64,000 nucleotides of DNA, taken from contig NC_046683.1 of the NCBI RefSeq assembly GCF_009870125.1, positions 54,451,869 to 54,515,868 of the forward strand. The letters run 5' to 3'. This document shows, piece by piece, positions 25,435 to 34,565 of this stretch. The translations under genes were made by a program, and so were the position numbers. Numbering within the stretch: the stretch's first letter is position 1; every line of letters begins with the position of its first letter. The DNA comes from Drosophila pseudoobscura (Eukaryota; Arthropoda; Insecta; Diptera; Drosophilidae). A model generated the notes under the pieces. It was not told the DNA's origin. It was given only the letters and a program-made list of their open reading frames with translations, and did not search any database.

Positions 25435-26322
25435 ATGCCATCTGTATTATTAAGCCAACTGGCCACCGCCAACAAGCTGTCCGTGGAGCCATGGCCAGAA
25501 GACGCCACACTCTACCAGGTAGGCATCCCATCCCAAACACGCAGCCGGTGCAAATCACAAGCCTCATGCATTCCTCTCGCAATTCTCTTTCGCGGCTAGC
25601 CCTATGAAGTGGAGCAGATCTTATTGCCGGAGAACGCCAGCTGCCTGGCCGTGAAGGCATACCTCAAGATGTGCAACTTGCCCTTTGACGTGCGCACCTG
25701 CGCCAATGCAGAGCACATGTCGCCAGGTGGCCGCATGACCAAGCTGCCCTTTATCCGAGCTGGGGCATTTATCTTTGCCGAATTCGAGCCAATCGTCAAT
25801 TTTGTTGAGCAGAAGGAGATGGCCATCGGTAACCTGCAGGACGAGGATGAGAAGGCCGATATGCGGACATATGTGTCGCTTGTGGAGAACATCTTCACCA
25901 TGGCCGAGCTGTACATCAGCTTTAAGAACGAGCGCGTCTACAAGGAGGTGACAGCCCCGCGCAATGGCAGTGTCTATCCGTGGCCCATGAACCACATGCA
26001 GAACTATGGCAAGCGACGCAACGCGCTCCGTTTGCTGAAGGTCTACCAGTGGAACGACCTGGACATAGAAAACGTCATTGAAAAGGTGGCCAAATGTTGC
26101 GAGACGCTCGAATACAAACTGAAAGAGTCCCCCGACACGCCCTTCTTCTATGGCGAACAGCCCTGTGAACTGGATGCCATCGCCTTTGGACATCTCTTCA
26201 GCATTCTGACCACCACGCTACCCAACATGGCGCTGGCCCAGACCGTGCAAAAGTTCAAGCACTTGGTGGAGTTCTGTCGCTTCATCGATGACAAATACTT
26301 TCAGACCAGGTGCCTGCAATGA
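25435..26322 (+). CDS. Mtx2: metaxin 2 (mitochondrial outer membrane import/sorting factor)
   Basis: Exon 1 (25435-25518) and exon 2 (25600-26322) join in phase 0 to give 268 residues, close to the roughly 263 of vertebrate MTX2. Family-specific stretches include LSVEPWPEDATLYQPYEVEQ, the thioredoxin-like part with ASCLAVKAYLKMCNLPFDV, GRMTKLPFIRAGAFIFAEFE, and the C-terminal glutathione-transferase-like helices ending LVEFCRFIDDKYF. Metaxin 2 sits on the cytosolic face of the mitochondrial outer membrane with metaxin 1 and takes part in beta-barrel assembly and in linking to the cristae-organising machinery; in flies it has also been tied to mitochondrial transport. Start chosen at the first ATG (context GAAAATG). 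Divergent from RhoGDI. As I recall, the melanogaster counterpart is CG8004. Confidence 0.93.
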
Positions 26323-27200
26323 ATTTATCTTAAGTTTTTTACTTTTGGTTGTATCATTCTGTATCACACACAAGCAGGCAAAAAAATGGCGGCATAAATG
26401 CAAAATTATAGTTTATATCATTTTGTTTTGTTTTATTTTATTTTATTCTTTTTTTGTATTTTTAATCCAGCTTTGTACCTTGCTGATATATAAGTTGTGC
26501 CACCGATTCGAGACGCGTGAAGAGTTCTTTTGAGTGCATTTTTATAAAAACAGCTCTATAGCTCATTGAATGAACAAATTACTTACGATATTTTTCTATT
26601 AAATATATTTTCAGAAAGTAAATCGACTTCATCTAAAGTTGTTTGTTGTTACTGAAAATATGTGTGAATAAATTGCCTTATATTTATATTCTATTAAAGT
26701 AGTAATTTACAGTCTTAACACAAGTTGGAATTGACAATTGAGAGGTCAAAGCACCGCTCCAAGGTTAAGCTGTACAACAAAATTCGTGTTATTATGAATT
26801 GTTGCACAGATTGCCTGCATTTTCAACAGCAAAGAACTAATCTTAGTCTATGCTATAAGAGTGATGCGTACTCAAGTCAATCTATGGTACATCTATTCCA
26901 TCTTACACCATAACAGCGCAAGAGGGAGCAGCCGAAAAGCAGGCACAAATTGTCGCCATGCCTCAAGCATAAGAGGAGAAAGAGTAATCCATTTGACACG
27001 GCTTGGAGTGGTAATAGCCGACAAACATTGAAGGCTAGGTTCTGTCACAAAGGTGCGGCGGCAGAGGATTGAATCCGCATTCAATGAACGTTACCATGCA
27101 GAAACTCAATGCGGACGCAATTGTGTTCTAATTTAGTTTTCGGTTGTTATTGGGAATGCCTAAGCCGTAAACCCGTTTGGCCAGGCAGGCCTCCCCCGGG
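26323..27200. other. spacer between metaxin 2 and cuticle-type gene
   Basis: AT-rich sequence with candidate poly(A) signal AATAAA near 26668 for metaxin 2. No further exon seen. Confidence 0.5.
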
Positions 27201-27210
27201 CCAATTCGGA

Positions 27211-27250
27211 CTATAAAACGATCGAGCTAATTGGGAAACAGCATCAGTCA
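27211..27250 (+). promoter_or_regulatory. TATA box and initiator of the cuticle-type gene
   Basis: TATAAAA at 27212-27218 is followed about 31 bases later by an initiator-like ATCAGTC (27243-27249). This focused promoter suits a stage-specific, strongly expressed cuticle gene, unlike the DRE/motif-1 promoters of its neighbours. Confidence 0.75.
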
Positions 27251-27282
27251 CTGACAAACCAACCAACTCGAAACAGTTCAAC

Positions 27283-27669
27283 ATGAAGTTCCTCATCTGC
27301 TTGGCTCTCACCTTCGCCGTTGCCCAGGCTGGCTTCCTGGCTTCCTCTCCGGTTGCCACATACGCTGCTGCGCCGTCCTATGCTGCCACCTATGCCGCTG
27401 GACCCGTGGCCTACTCGGCTCCAGTGGCCACGTATGCTGCAGCTGCTCCTGCTTATTCCACATATGCTGCTGCCTCTCCGGCCTACTCAACCTACGCTGC
27501 AGCTGCTCCAGCCTACACCTCGTCGGTGTACGGTGTCCGCGCCTACACCGCTCCTGTGACCACGTACGCAGCTGCTGCTCCTGCTTACACATCCTATGCT
27601 GCGGCTGCTCCTGCGTACACCACCTATGCTGCTCCGGCCATTGTCAGCCCATTCCTGAAGAAGAAGTAA
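27283..27669 (+). CDS. secreted Ala/Tyr/Pro-rich low-complexity cuticle-type protein
   Basis: Single-exon gene of 128 residues. Residues 1-16 (MKFLICLALTFAVAQA) form a clear signal peptide with a typical cleavage motif. The rest is repeats built on AAPAYxTYAA and AAPAYTSY, ending FLKKK. This composition is that of the low-complexity, 825-Oak-like cuticle proteins known in flies, which are secreted by epidermis and embedded in cuticle. The ATG is 38 bases after the predicted start site, and a poly(A) signal AATAAA lies at 27713-27718. No chitin-binding Rebers-Riddiford domain is present, so the assignment rests on composition and signal peptide. Confidence 0.85.
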   Translation: MKFLICLALTFAVAQAGFLASSPVATYAAAPSYAATYAAGPVAYSAPVATYAAAAPAYSTYAAASPAYSTYAAAAPAYTSSVYGVRAYTAPVTTYAAAAPAYTSYAAAAPAYTTYAAPAIVSPFLKKK

Positions 27670-27712
27670 ACACCTTCCACCCTGCCACCATTCCACCATC
27701 AAACGACAACCA

Positions 27713-27718
27713 AATAAA
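27713..27718 (+). terminator. poly(A) signal of the cuticle-type gene
   Basis: AATAAA 44 bases after the stop codon of the cuticle-type gene. Confidence 0.7.
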
Positions 27719-28199
27719 GAAAGATTGTGTAATCCACATCCGTTTACCTGCCCAGTGGGGTCTACAGTAGATTGTATAATGCAGTTGCAGATTGTTTAAA
27801 TCGACATTCGAATGCCGATATCAATTGGTATATATCGATATATAGTCGATATCAATCGCGTTTCAATTGGAATTTTTCTCTTTACTTCTTGTTGCGCCTC
27901 CAATCAGAAAGCAATATAAGCTGTTAAAATTTGTATATAAATTAGTTTTAATTGCATAATTATGCCTATTAATGGGCGACACGAATGTGAAGAAAAGGAA
28001 CATTTGCTCGAAGTAAGCATTACACAATTACATGCAAATTATTGCATGTTATTATCAGTTGGATGATTCACCAGATGCAAGGGAGAGGTAGAGCGGATGT
28101 GGGAACGTCGATAGCCAGTTGAGTCCAAGCTTAGGGTTCAACTGAATGAAAATATAGTGGCGAAACTAGTTTTAAATTGTAGCTGCCACCGTGAGCAAA
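27719..28199. other. upstream region of the retroelement-derived gene
   Basis: No ORF1/gag-like frame is present. It contains a DRE at 27833-27840 and a possible leader intron: donor GAA/GTAAGC at about 28012, acceptor TTGTAG ending at 28182, 17 bases before the ATG at 28200. Joining these would not add coding sequence in frame. Confidence 0.4.
27833..27840. promoter_or_regulatory. perfect DRE (TATCGATA)
   Basis: Palindromic TATCGATA with further GATATC/ATCGAT repeats at 27815-27860, about 360 bases upstream of the retroelement-derived open frame. It is a candidate housekeeping-type promoter for that gene. Confidence 0.55.
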
Positions 28200-30428
28200 A
28201 TGAGCCGCGACAAACGGAAGAACGACGTCCCGTTGCTAAAAATAGTTTCATATAATATCCGTGGTCTACAAAGCAAATTGAAGGACAAAGAATTTACTGA
28301 CTATCTTAGGAATTTCGACATATTTATTTTAATTGAAACCCATACGCTTCCCGGTACACCCGTGACAGACGAGTTTGAAAAACTGTTCTCCGACTATGCC
28401 TGCTATTGGAAGGAAGCCATAAAGATCTATCGTCACGGACGTGGAATCGGCGGAATTGTAATTGGAATCCGGGAATGCCTGAACAAAATGGGACTAACGC
28501 ACGCTATAACCGATGTGGGTGATATAAAGATCGTAGAGCTATGCTGGCGTGAGAAAATGCTACACATAATACCGCTCTACATACGAGGAGCCGACTGGAA
28601 TGGCGAATTCTTGCCGGTGACACAGGTCTTTAGCAACAAACCGAATACCATAGAAAATGCCATAATAATTGGTGATGTCAACATCCGTCTGGGCGGGCTC
28701 AAGCAGGAAGTCTCCAACTATCCCTGTGTCGCCAACACAAATGGTCGAATCTCTGAAGACAAAAAACGGAATGGAAGAGGATCACAGTTTCTGGAATTTT
28801 GCGACCATAATAAGCTTCAAATATTGAACGGCCTGACGGTGGGCGACGCCAAAGGCAGCTTCACATACCACACCCCGAGCAAGCTGGGGAATTCCACAAA
28901 TGATTTTGCAGCAGTCAGCCAAGATCTAATGCCGGTAGTGTGTGATTTCATGGTGGATAAACCAGATACAGGGGGCACCAGACACGGATCTGATCACTTG
29001 CCCATCTGTCTGGTATTAGATCTGCCCCTGTTGGGTGCCCCAGTGCCGGGAGCTTCTCCAATCAAAATACAGACAAATAATATCAGGTCATTTGACTCCA
29101 GCATTCTCTCGCAGAACACAAGGCTCGATTCGGATATTACTAGTGCAGAAGTAGAGTTTGCTTTCAAACATCACTCATTGAGGTCGTTTTCCAAGCAAGC
29201 ATTGAGGGATTTCCGCAACGAACTGGTTGTTCGATGCAATGCCATGTTCGACGGATCCAATATGAGACAGATCTCCTGCACAAATATTGTTTCTTCGAAT
29301 GGTTTAATCAGGACTCTCTTCAAAATAATGCAAGACAGACTGATCGAATGGTGCGGCCATACCAATATCTTCAATGAGTACCAGACCAGATTCTGGGAGA
29401 AACTTTCCAGCGTGGATATGGTGTACAACTTAACAGCGATTGTCGATATGAAATTGACGGAAAGAGGAGCTAAGGTCTATGCGTATTTCGTCAGTTGGAG
29501 GTCCTTTACCCAGGGAGCGGCTAGAAAGCTTATATGGCGCAAGCTCCATGACATGGGAGTCTCCCCAAGGATTATTAATCTGCTTAGACGATGCTACAGA
29601 GAAAACATAGATCGAGAGCAGAAAAATATGTACGAAATGCTAGCCGCCTTGTATTTAAACGATCTTCCAGACGAGCTTCAAGGAGGTCTCGTGATCGATG
29701 GTCGCAGGATACACATATTGATGCACGCTGACAAGATAGTTCTACTTGCGGAAAGGATCAACGACCTTCAGGCTATGATTGATCAACTGGAAAGTTACGG
29801 CCACAAATGGGCCCTGGATGTGGACATGGATACATCCGAAATTATGGTTTTCAAAAAAGGTGGTGGCAGGGTATCGGCATTGGAGAAATGGATTATAACA
29901 GGGAAAGCGATTAAAAGAACATCCGAGATTTCATACCTGAACTTCGTGTTTACTCCTGGACTCTCCTATAAAAAACAAGTTCATCAAGTTATCAAAGAAG
30001 CTAAGAACTTGATGGATCAGTTTCTCCACCAACCAGAAGAGTGGACAAAGTTCTTGAAGCTTCGATGTGTCCAAGTATGGGGCAGCATTCGTTTCAGGGA
30101 GATCGATCAGCTGCAAAAGGTATTTCTGAAGAAAACCCTCAACCATAATTCCAGTAATAGGAATAGCACCTCAGATACGAGCATTATTAATTTTAATGCC
30201 ATAGCCCTTGAACTGCACCTGAAATATATAGGTCGGTTAATATTTTCCAGCAGTGATGGCCGTCTTTCGCATTACCTCACGCTCAAAGTAATTGAGAAAA
30301 GAGCTCTTTGGGCTGCACATATGAACAACCTCGACCCGAAATGGAAAGACTTCTTAGGCTCTCAGACAGAGTGGAATGATTTCTGCTCTAAAATTCTTAT
30401 ACATTCTGATAAGAGAAAACCGTTGTGA
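28200..30428 (+). CDS. non-LTR retrotransposon-derived protein: intact-looking endonuclease, inactivated reverse transcriptase
   Basis: One uninterrupted frame of 742 codons from ATG 28200, in a good fly initiation context (CAAAATG). Residues 1-275 are an exonuclease-endonuclease-phosphatase domain with all expected catalytic positions: N19 in SYNIRG, E46 in LIETHT, D159/N161 in GDVN, D235 in NDF and S264-D265-H266 in GSDHLPI. Residues from about 360 resemble the reverse transcriptase of jockey/I-type elements (RLIEWC, FNEYQTRF, VYNLTAIVDMKL, ALYLNDLP), but it cannot work: motif A has Ser432 where Asp is expected (FVSW), the QG-x-x-LSP block is missing, and the YADD box reads HADK (509-512). 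The usual spacer between the two domains is mostly gone. Deletions kept the frame, which suggests selection. There is no ORF1, poly(A) tail or visible target duplication. It may be a domesticated host gene; a recent decayed insert is the alternative. Confidence 0.8.
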   Translation: MSRDKRKNDVPLLKIVSYNIRGLQSKLKDKEFTDYLRNFDIFILIETHTLPGTPVTDEFEKLFSDYACYWKEAIKIYRHGRGIGGIVIGIRECLNKMGLTHAITDVGDIKIVELCWREKMLHIIPLYIRGADWNGEFLPVTQVFSNKPNTIENAIIIGDVNIRLGGLKQEVSNYPCVANTNGRISEDKKRNGRGSQFLEFCDHNKLQILNGLTVGDAKGSFTYHTPSKLGNSTNDFAAVSQDLMPVVCDFMVDKPDTGGTRHGSDHLPICLVLDLPLLGAPVPGASPIKIQTNNIRSFDSSILSQNTRLDSDITSAEVEFAFKHHSLRSFSKQALRDFRNELVVRCNAMFDGSNMRQISCTNIVSSNGLIRTLFKIMQDRLIEWCGHTNIFNEYQTRFWEKLSSVDMVYNLTAIVDMKLTERGAKVYAYFVSWRSFTQGAARKLIWRKLHDMGVSPRIINLLRRCYRENIDREQKNMYEMLAALYLNDLPDELQGGLVIDGRRIHILMHADKIVLLAERINDLQAMIDQLESYGHKWALDVDMDTSEIMVFKKGGGRVSALEKWIITGKAIKRTSEISYLNFVFTPGLSYKKQVHQVIKEAKNLMDQFLHQPEEWTKFLKLRCVQVWGSIRFREIDQLQKVFLKKTLNHNSSNRNSTSDTSIINFNAIALELHLKYIGRLIFSSSDGRLSHYLTLKVIEKRALWAAHMNNLDPKWKDFLGSQTEWNDFCSKILIHSDKRKPL

Positions 30429-30516
30429 TCAGGGATCACACAGGAGTATGTGCATATATATTATATAGATTCAAAGATTGAATCTATAGTAAGATTTTGT
30501 TTGTGTATATTATTTG

Positions 30517-30522
30517 TTTATT
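30517..30522 (-). terminator. Grasp65 poly(A) signal candidate
   Basis: TTTATT on the plus strand reads AATAAA on the minus strand, about 210 bases past the Grasp65 stop and only 90 bases from the end of the convergent retroelement-derived frame. Confidence 0.5.
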
Positions 30523-30729
30523 ACAATAGTTAATTTATATTATATTACGAATGCCATTTACATATTTTTCTGCTGCGGGTACCATTGATGTTATGTCAGC
30601 ATTCTGCCTTGTCTCCCCGTTCGTGGCCTTGGGTATCGCCATCGTAAAAAATAATCAGATGAAAGATAAAAGCTTAACGACAATTTGTCCAATTCGACAA
30701 CACAGCGCCGCTCAGATGTGGATGTGGTC

Positions 30730-32401
30730 TTAGTTGCCGGCCTGAGTTGTAGCCGGTTGCTGCTGCTGTTCGCTGCCAGATGGGGGCGGCTGCGACTGCG
30801 CCTGCGGTGGTGAGAACACATGGGCCATTTGTGGTGGCAGCGGCGTTGGCTGCGTGGGAAACAGGCCGCCCATGGAGGGCTGCACCTGCGGATACGACGG
30901 CACCGTCTGAGCAGCCGGATAAGAGAGAGCCGCCGGAGCCGACATGTAGGCCTGTTGTGATGTGGAGAACATTGGCACGGCTGCAGGAGGCAGCTGTGGT
31001 GGCGCCGCAGTGGCCTGTGGGAACGGCAGCTGGGCTGCCGGTATTCCACCGAGGGCCACGCTCGCATTGTGCTGTGTGTTGGGATCGTAGACGCCTGGTA
31101 TGAAGATATTCGCTGGTGGCGGTACAGAGTGCGCTTGAGCCTCAACTACGGCTGGGGCTGCAGCAGGCGGAGGTGGAGCAAAAACACCAGCCAGAGGTCC
31201 AGCCACAGTCGCAGGCGGAGGATGAGCTATTAGTGCAGCAGGAATAGGAGCTGGAGCCGGTATGTTGCCTGAGGGAGCTGGTAGCTGGGGCTCTCCAATG
31301 GTTGCCTGAGTTTCCAACGCCGCGGTGAGAGCATCTGTTGATTCGTCCGGATTGAAATATGTCTTGAATAGGCTCTGGGCTGGCGGCTCAATGGTTGGTG
31401 GTCTTATCTCGGCATTTGTCGATGCAAAGGTGTTGGCCAGAGGCGGTATGTAAGGCAACGTTGGTGAGACGACAGCAGAGCCGGCAACTGCCACAGGGGC
31501 AGGTGCCGGTCCGCCTCCGCTCGTCAGCAATGGAGCGGCCTCGGCTGCAGTAGCAACCGAGGCCGAAGAGGCTGGGACGGGGACTGCCTGCACCGGGATG
31601 CGATGCAGATAGCCGAAGCCAATGCCACAGCCGAGAGCACCCTCTCCTCCCCAGGCCGTGTTGGGCTTGATCGTCACCTCGCGGCAAGCATCGTCGTCCA
31701 GATTGTAGACGTACATTTTCAGGGGCTGCTGCTCGTGCGTGTCGATCAGCGTGAAGAGGTCGTCGTTCTCGTGGCGTATGGCATCCGCTCCAATTACATA
31801 GTCGCTGTAGGCCCGGAGCCCGGCCAGCTCCGCCGGAGAGTTGGGATGCACCTCCAGTATGTGCCACACGCTCTCGTTGGCCCCTTCGAACGAACAAAAA
31901 CGAATGCTAACCCCCAGCAGTCCCTGGCCACCCCAGCTAGTGCTTGGAGTCAGGGTCAGCTCCCGCACAGTTTGTGTTTTGCTGGAGTAGACGGTGAGAC
32001 GGACGGGCTTGTCAACGTTCTGACGCAGCAGCTCCTTGAGCATGTCGTTGTCCTGGTCCAGCCGAGTGCCGGCAATTGCCACAATGAAGTCAAAGAAGGC
32101 CTCCAGTCCGGCCTTCTGGCCCGGCGAGTTGTCTTGCACTTTGAGTACGTGGTAACCTGGAGACAATGAGACCATTAACATTTTTTTATACGATCATATG
32201 CATATATTGTTGTCCGTCTACGTGTACGTGTTCTGGTACGGTGCGTGTGTGAGGGTGCTTGCGATCTCTAATTGTGAGACCAACGACCGAAGACCGACAA
32301 CGTAAGGTTTACGTGGTCCATGTCCTGTCCTCCCTCCTCTGGGTGTGTACGTTACCTTCTGTGCCCCCACCGGGTACGTGTATGCTGTGACTCGAACCCA
32401 T
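30730..32401 (-). CDS. Grasp65: Golgi reassembly stacking protein (GRASP65/55 family)
   Basis: Coding exon 1 is 32401-32356 ([15 protein letters not shown] plus one base) and exon 2 is 32156-30730, joined in phase 1, giving 490 residues. Gly2 is the expected myristoylation site that anchors the protein to Golgi membranes. Two atypical PDZ domains form the GRASP region: residues about 16-105 ([20 protein letters not shown]) and about 110-200 ([57 protein letters not shown]). The remaining 280 residues are a Pro/Ala/Gln-rich regulatory tail, as in the family. The protein tethers cisternae and supports unconventional secretion. The ATG at 32401 is upstream of a 199-base intron. The 3' end is convergent with the retroelement-derived gene. 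Confidence 0.95.
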
Positions 32402-32501
32402 CGTTTGATTGCGTCAAATTATTCGAAATGCACTATTAAATGCAGTGTTTTTAAATAATTTCGGATGTGCCAACAAAAAAATTCTGTTCTTCGTGGCAAT
32501 G

Positions 32502-32562
32502 TAGTAGGGTTGTCAAAATATTAAATATATCGATAGATTTTAAATATTTGACAGCACTACTA
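32502..32562. promoter_or_regulatory. 61-bp imperfect palindrome centred on a DRE
   Basis: Left arm TAGTAGGGTTGTCAAA and the reverse complement of the right arm, TAGTAGTGCTGTCAAA, differ at two positions, and the AT-rich inner parts continue the pairing around a central TATCGATAG. It lies 100-160 bases upstream of the Grasp65 ATG and about 260 bases past the Prefoldin 6 stop, so it is most likely part of the Grasp65 promoter. Confidence 0.7.
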
Positions 32563-32726
32563 TGTTGTAAAAATAATACTGCAAGAATACCGCCTTTCGA
32601 TAGGAAATCAGGTGGTGGTGGTGGGCGTTTTTCGATAGAAAAAATCGAATATACGCGAAAGTCTGAACCCTGAGCTTTTTCCAGCTAATGTTAATTTTAA
32701 ATGGCCAGTTTCTCCTTAAAAATGCA

Positions 32727-32732
32727 TTTATT
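32727..32732 (-). terminator. Prefoldin 6 poly(A) signal candidate
   Basis: TTTATT (AATAAA on the minus strand) 89 bases after the Prefoldin 6 stop codon. Confidence 0.5.
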
Positions 32733-32820
32733 CTTTCCAAGATGATGCTGGTGTTGTTATTGCTCTGAAACATCTACAAAACAATTATAAATTAGGTCTT
32801 AGTTTTAATCCTGAGGGCCT

Positions 32821-33312
32821 TCACTTCATGGCCGCCGCCACCTGCCACTGCTGTTGGTACTTGGCCACAGCCTCCCGATGTTTCAGCATATCCTTTTCCC
32901 TATAAAGAAAAATTTTAATACAATAAAGTCTAGCCGGGCTGGTGCTTTCTTACATGTTTTCCAGGGTATCGGTGGAACTCTTGAGTTCTTTGGAGATGTA
33001 CTCAATGCGTTTGCCCACGTTCTGGCGTGAATCCTCCAGCTCCTGCTTCACTAGCACAGGGCCAAACAGTTTGTAGACTTTGTTGTCTGGCCCCAAGAGA
33101 TTCAGTTCGTCCAAAACGCACTTGTTCTCATTTAGCTGGCCTTCCAGTAGTGCGCGTTGTTTGACCATCTTCACGCAGGCTGCATGGAGCAAATGGTATT
33201 ATTAAATTTGGACGGAAATGTGCGTCTCCATTTACATACACTTCTGAAGGTTTTGATATGACTCAACCTCGGTCTGCATTTTTTTGTACAACGCTGCACT
33301 GTTCTTGTCCAT
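32821..33312 (-). CDS. Pfdn6: prefoldin subunit 6
   Basis: Exons 33312-33240, 33179-32954 and 32899-32821 join in phases 1 and 2 to give 125 residues, the normal prefoldin beta-type length. The start MDKNSAALYKKMQTEVESYQ leads into an N-terminal coiled coil; the central hairpin region has NENKCVLDELNLL and NKVYKLFGPVLVKQEL; the C-terminal coil ends QQQWQVAAAMK. This is one of six subunits of the jellyfish-shaped prefoldin complex, which passes nascent actin and tubulin to the CCT chaperonin. It sits upstream of Grasp65 on the same strand with its own poly(A) signal. Confidence 0.96.
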
Positions 33313-34179
33313 ATTCATTGCGTTGAGTGAAGGTTTAATTAAGATATTTGGATCTCTAAAAACAGTTGTGCCGGCTCCGACTGTTGATAATTTTTACAAT
33401 TCAAGTCAAAAAAAAAAATCTAAGTGCTCTGCACGCTTCTATCGGTGTGTTGGTGTTGCCAGATCGTCTGTATTGGAAGGTGGAACAGCTGTTGAGAAAC
33501 AATAGAAAAATGTTAAATAAATCAAAAATGTTAAATAATGGAACGTAAGCGTATGGCTAAATGCTGAGACTACAGTCTTTTTCTCACGTTTTATTTCTTT
33601 GCCCTATTTCGCTATACAATTTTTTTACGCAAAATCCAATAAAAGATTGTATTAATGTATTTATCCAAAAATGTATTAAGAATAAGCCAGTTAAAAAATA
33701 AGCCAGTATAAAATTATGTGGGCAGGCTAAATGTTATATAAATCCAATAATACTCGACAGAACATCAAAATTGAGCAATATGGTTTCCAATCCCTGACGG
33801 AGAACATTTAACCCATTGTAAGCCAATTTTCCACCGAAAATAATGAAAATGTAATAAGTTTAGCGCAGTTCAGGTGAAAGATATATGTAGTGCTTTTCTT
33901 TAAGTTCAGAGGAAAAATGCCATGAATCTACAAGAAGAATTTACAATCGTTAATATTGTCCGCCATTTACCTCAAGTAGTTGAACTATTTAAATAGAGGG
34001 GGCTTAAGTGGGCTAAGTTCGTTTTTTCATCATACGAGACGCTATATTGTTGTTGGGGAACCAAAATTGAGCCAAAACAAATCAAAGTCGAGTATTTAAA
34101 ATAATCCAGTCAAGTAGAAAATGGATACATTAATTGGATGAAATGATGTGGGCAGGGCTGAGGGATCTAGATAGCTAGT
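33313..34179. other. AT-rich spacer between Prefoldin 6 and Su(z)12
   Basis: No exon. It contains a 44-base segment (33988-34031) that recurs upstream of the Mi-2 exon at 48430-48473. Confidence 0.5.
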
Positions 34180-34296
34180 AATATTCCACGGAATATAAAA
34201 GTCGAGGAATATATAACTTGAATTCGTCATTGTATTTACGGTATATTTTCAAAATGAGACGGTATATTTTGGTATATTTCTGAGGGTCGCACTGAT
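34180..34296 (+). promoter_or_regulatory. Su(z)12 promoter within a dispersed repeat (motif 6 and motif 1)
   Basis: Contains ATATTCCACGGAATAT, several GGTATATTT elements (34240-34280) and GGTCGCACTG (34285-34294), a one-base variant of Ohler motif 1. It lies 270-390 bases before the Su(z)12 ATG. Related copies in inverse orientation are found at 43939-44093 and 48046-48205. Confidence 0.65.
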
Positions 34297-34565
34297 AATA
34301 ACGCTGAGACAAAAGCAAAAGGTTTCGCGCCGAAAAGGGAAACGGCAAAAACACGCAAAGCATCGCGGAAAAAAAACAAAAACTCATGCTAAATGGGTAA
34401 AACAAATGTGAATATGTTCTAAAATGTTAGCGCGTTGTTAGTCTGTGCGTGGATATTGTGTGTGTGTGCGCCCAGCGGTTGCATTTCCAACAATTAGAGC
34501 ACCCACCCCCCTCCATCCCACCATCCTCAGCAGTTCTCGCATCGTGACACACAAACGAACACACA

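Noticed and set aside
25621-26193. 190-codon minus-strand frame
   Set aside because: Antisense of metaxin 2; the sense strand has clear family motifs and proper splicing.
30591-31145. 184-codon Arg/Ser/His-rich minus-strand frame
   Set aside because: Out-of-frame shadow of the Pro/Ala/Gln-rich Grasp65 tail.
31603-32169. 188-codon plus-strand frame
   Set aside because: Antisense of the Grasp65 PDZ region.
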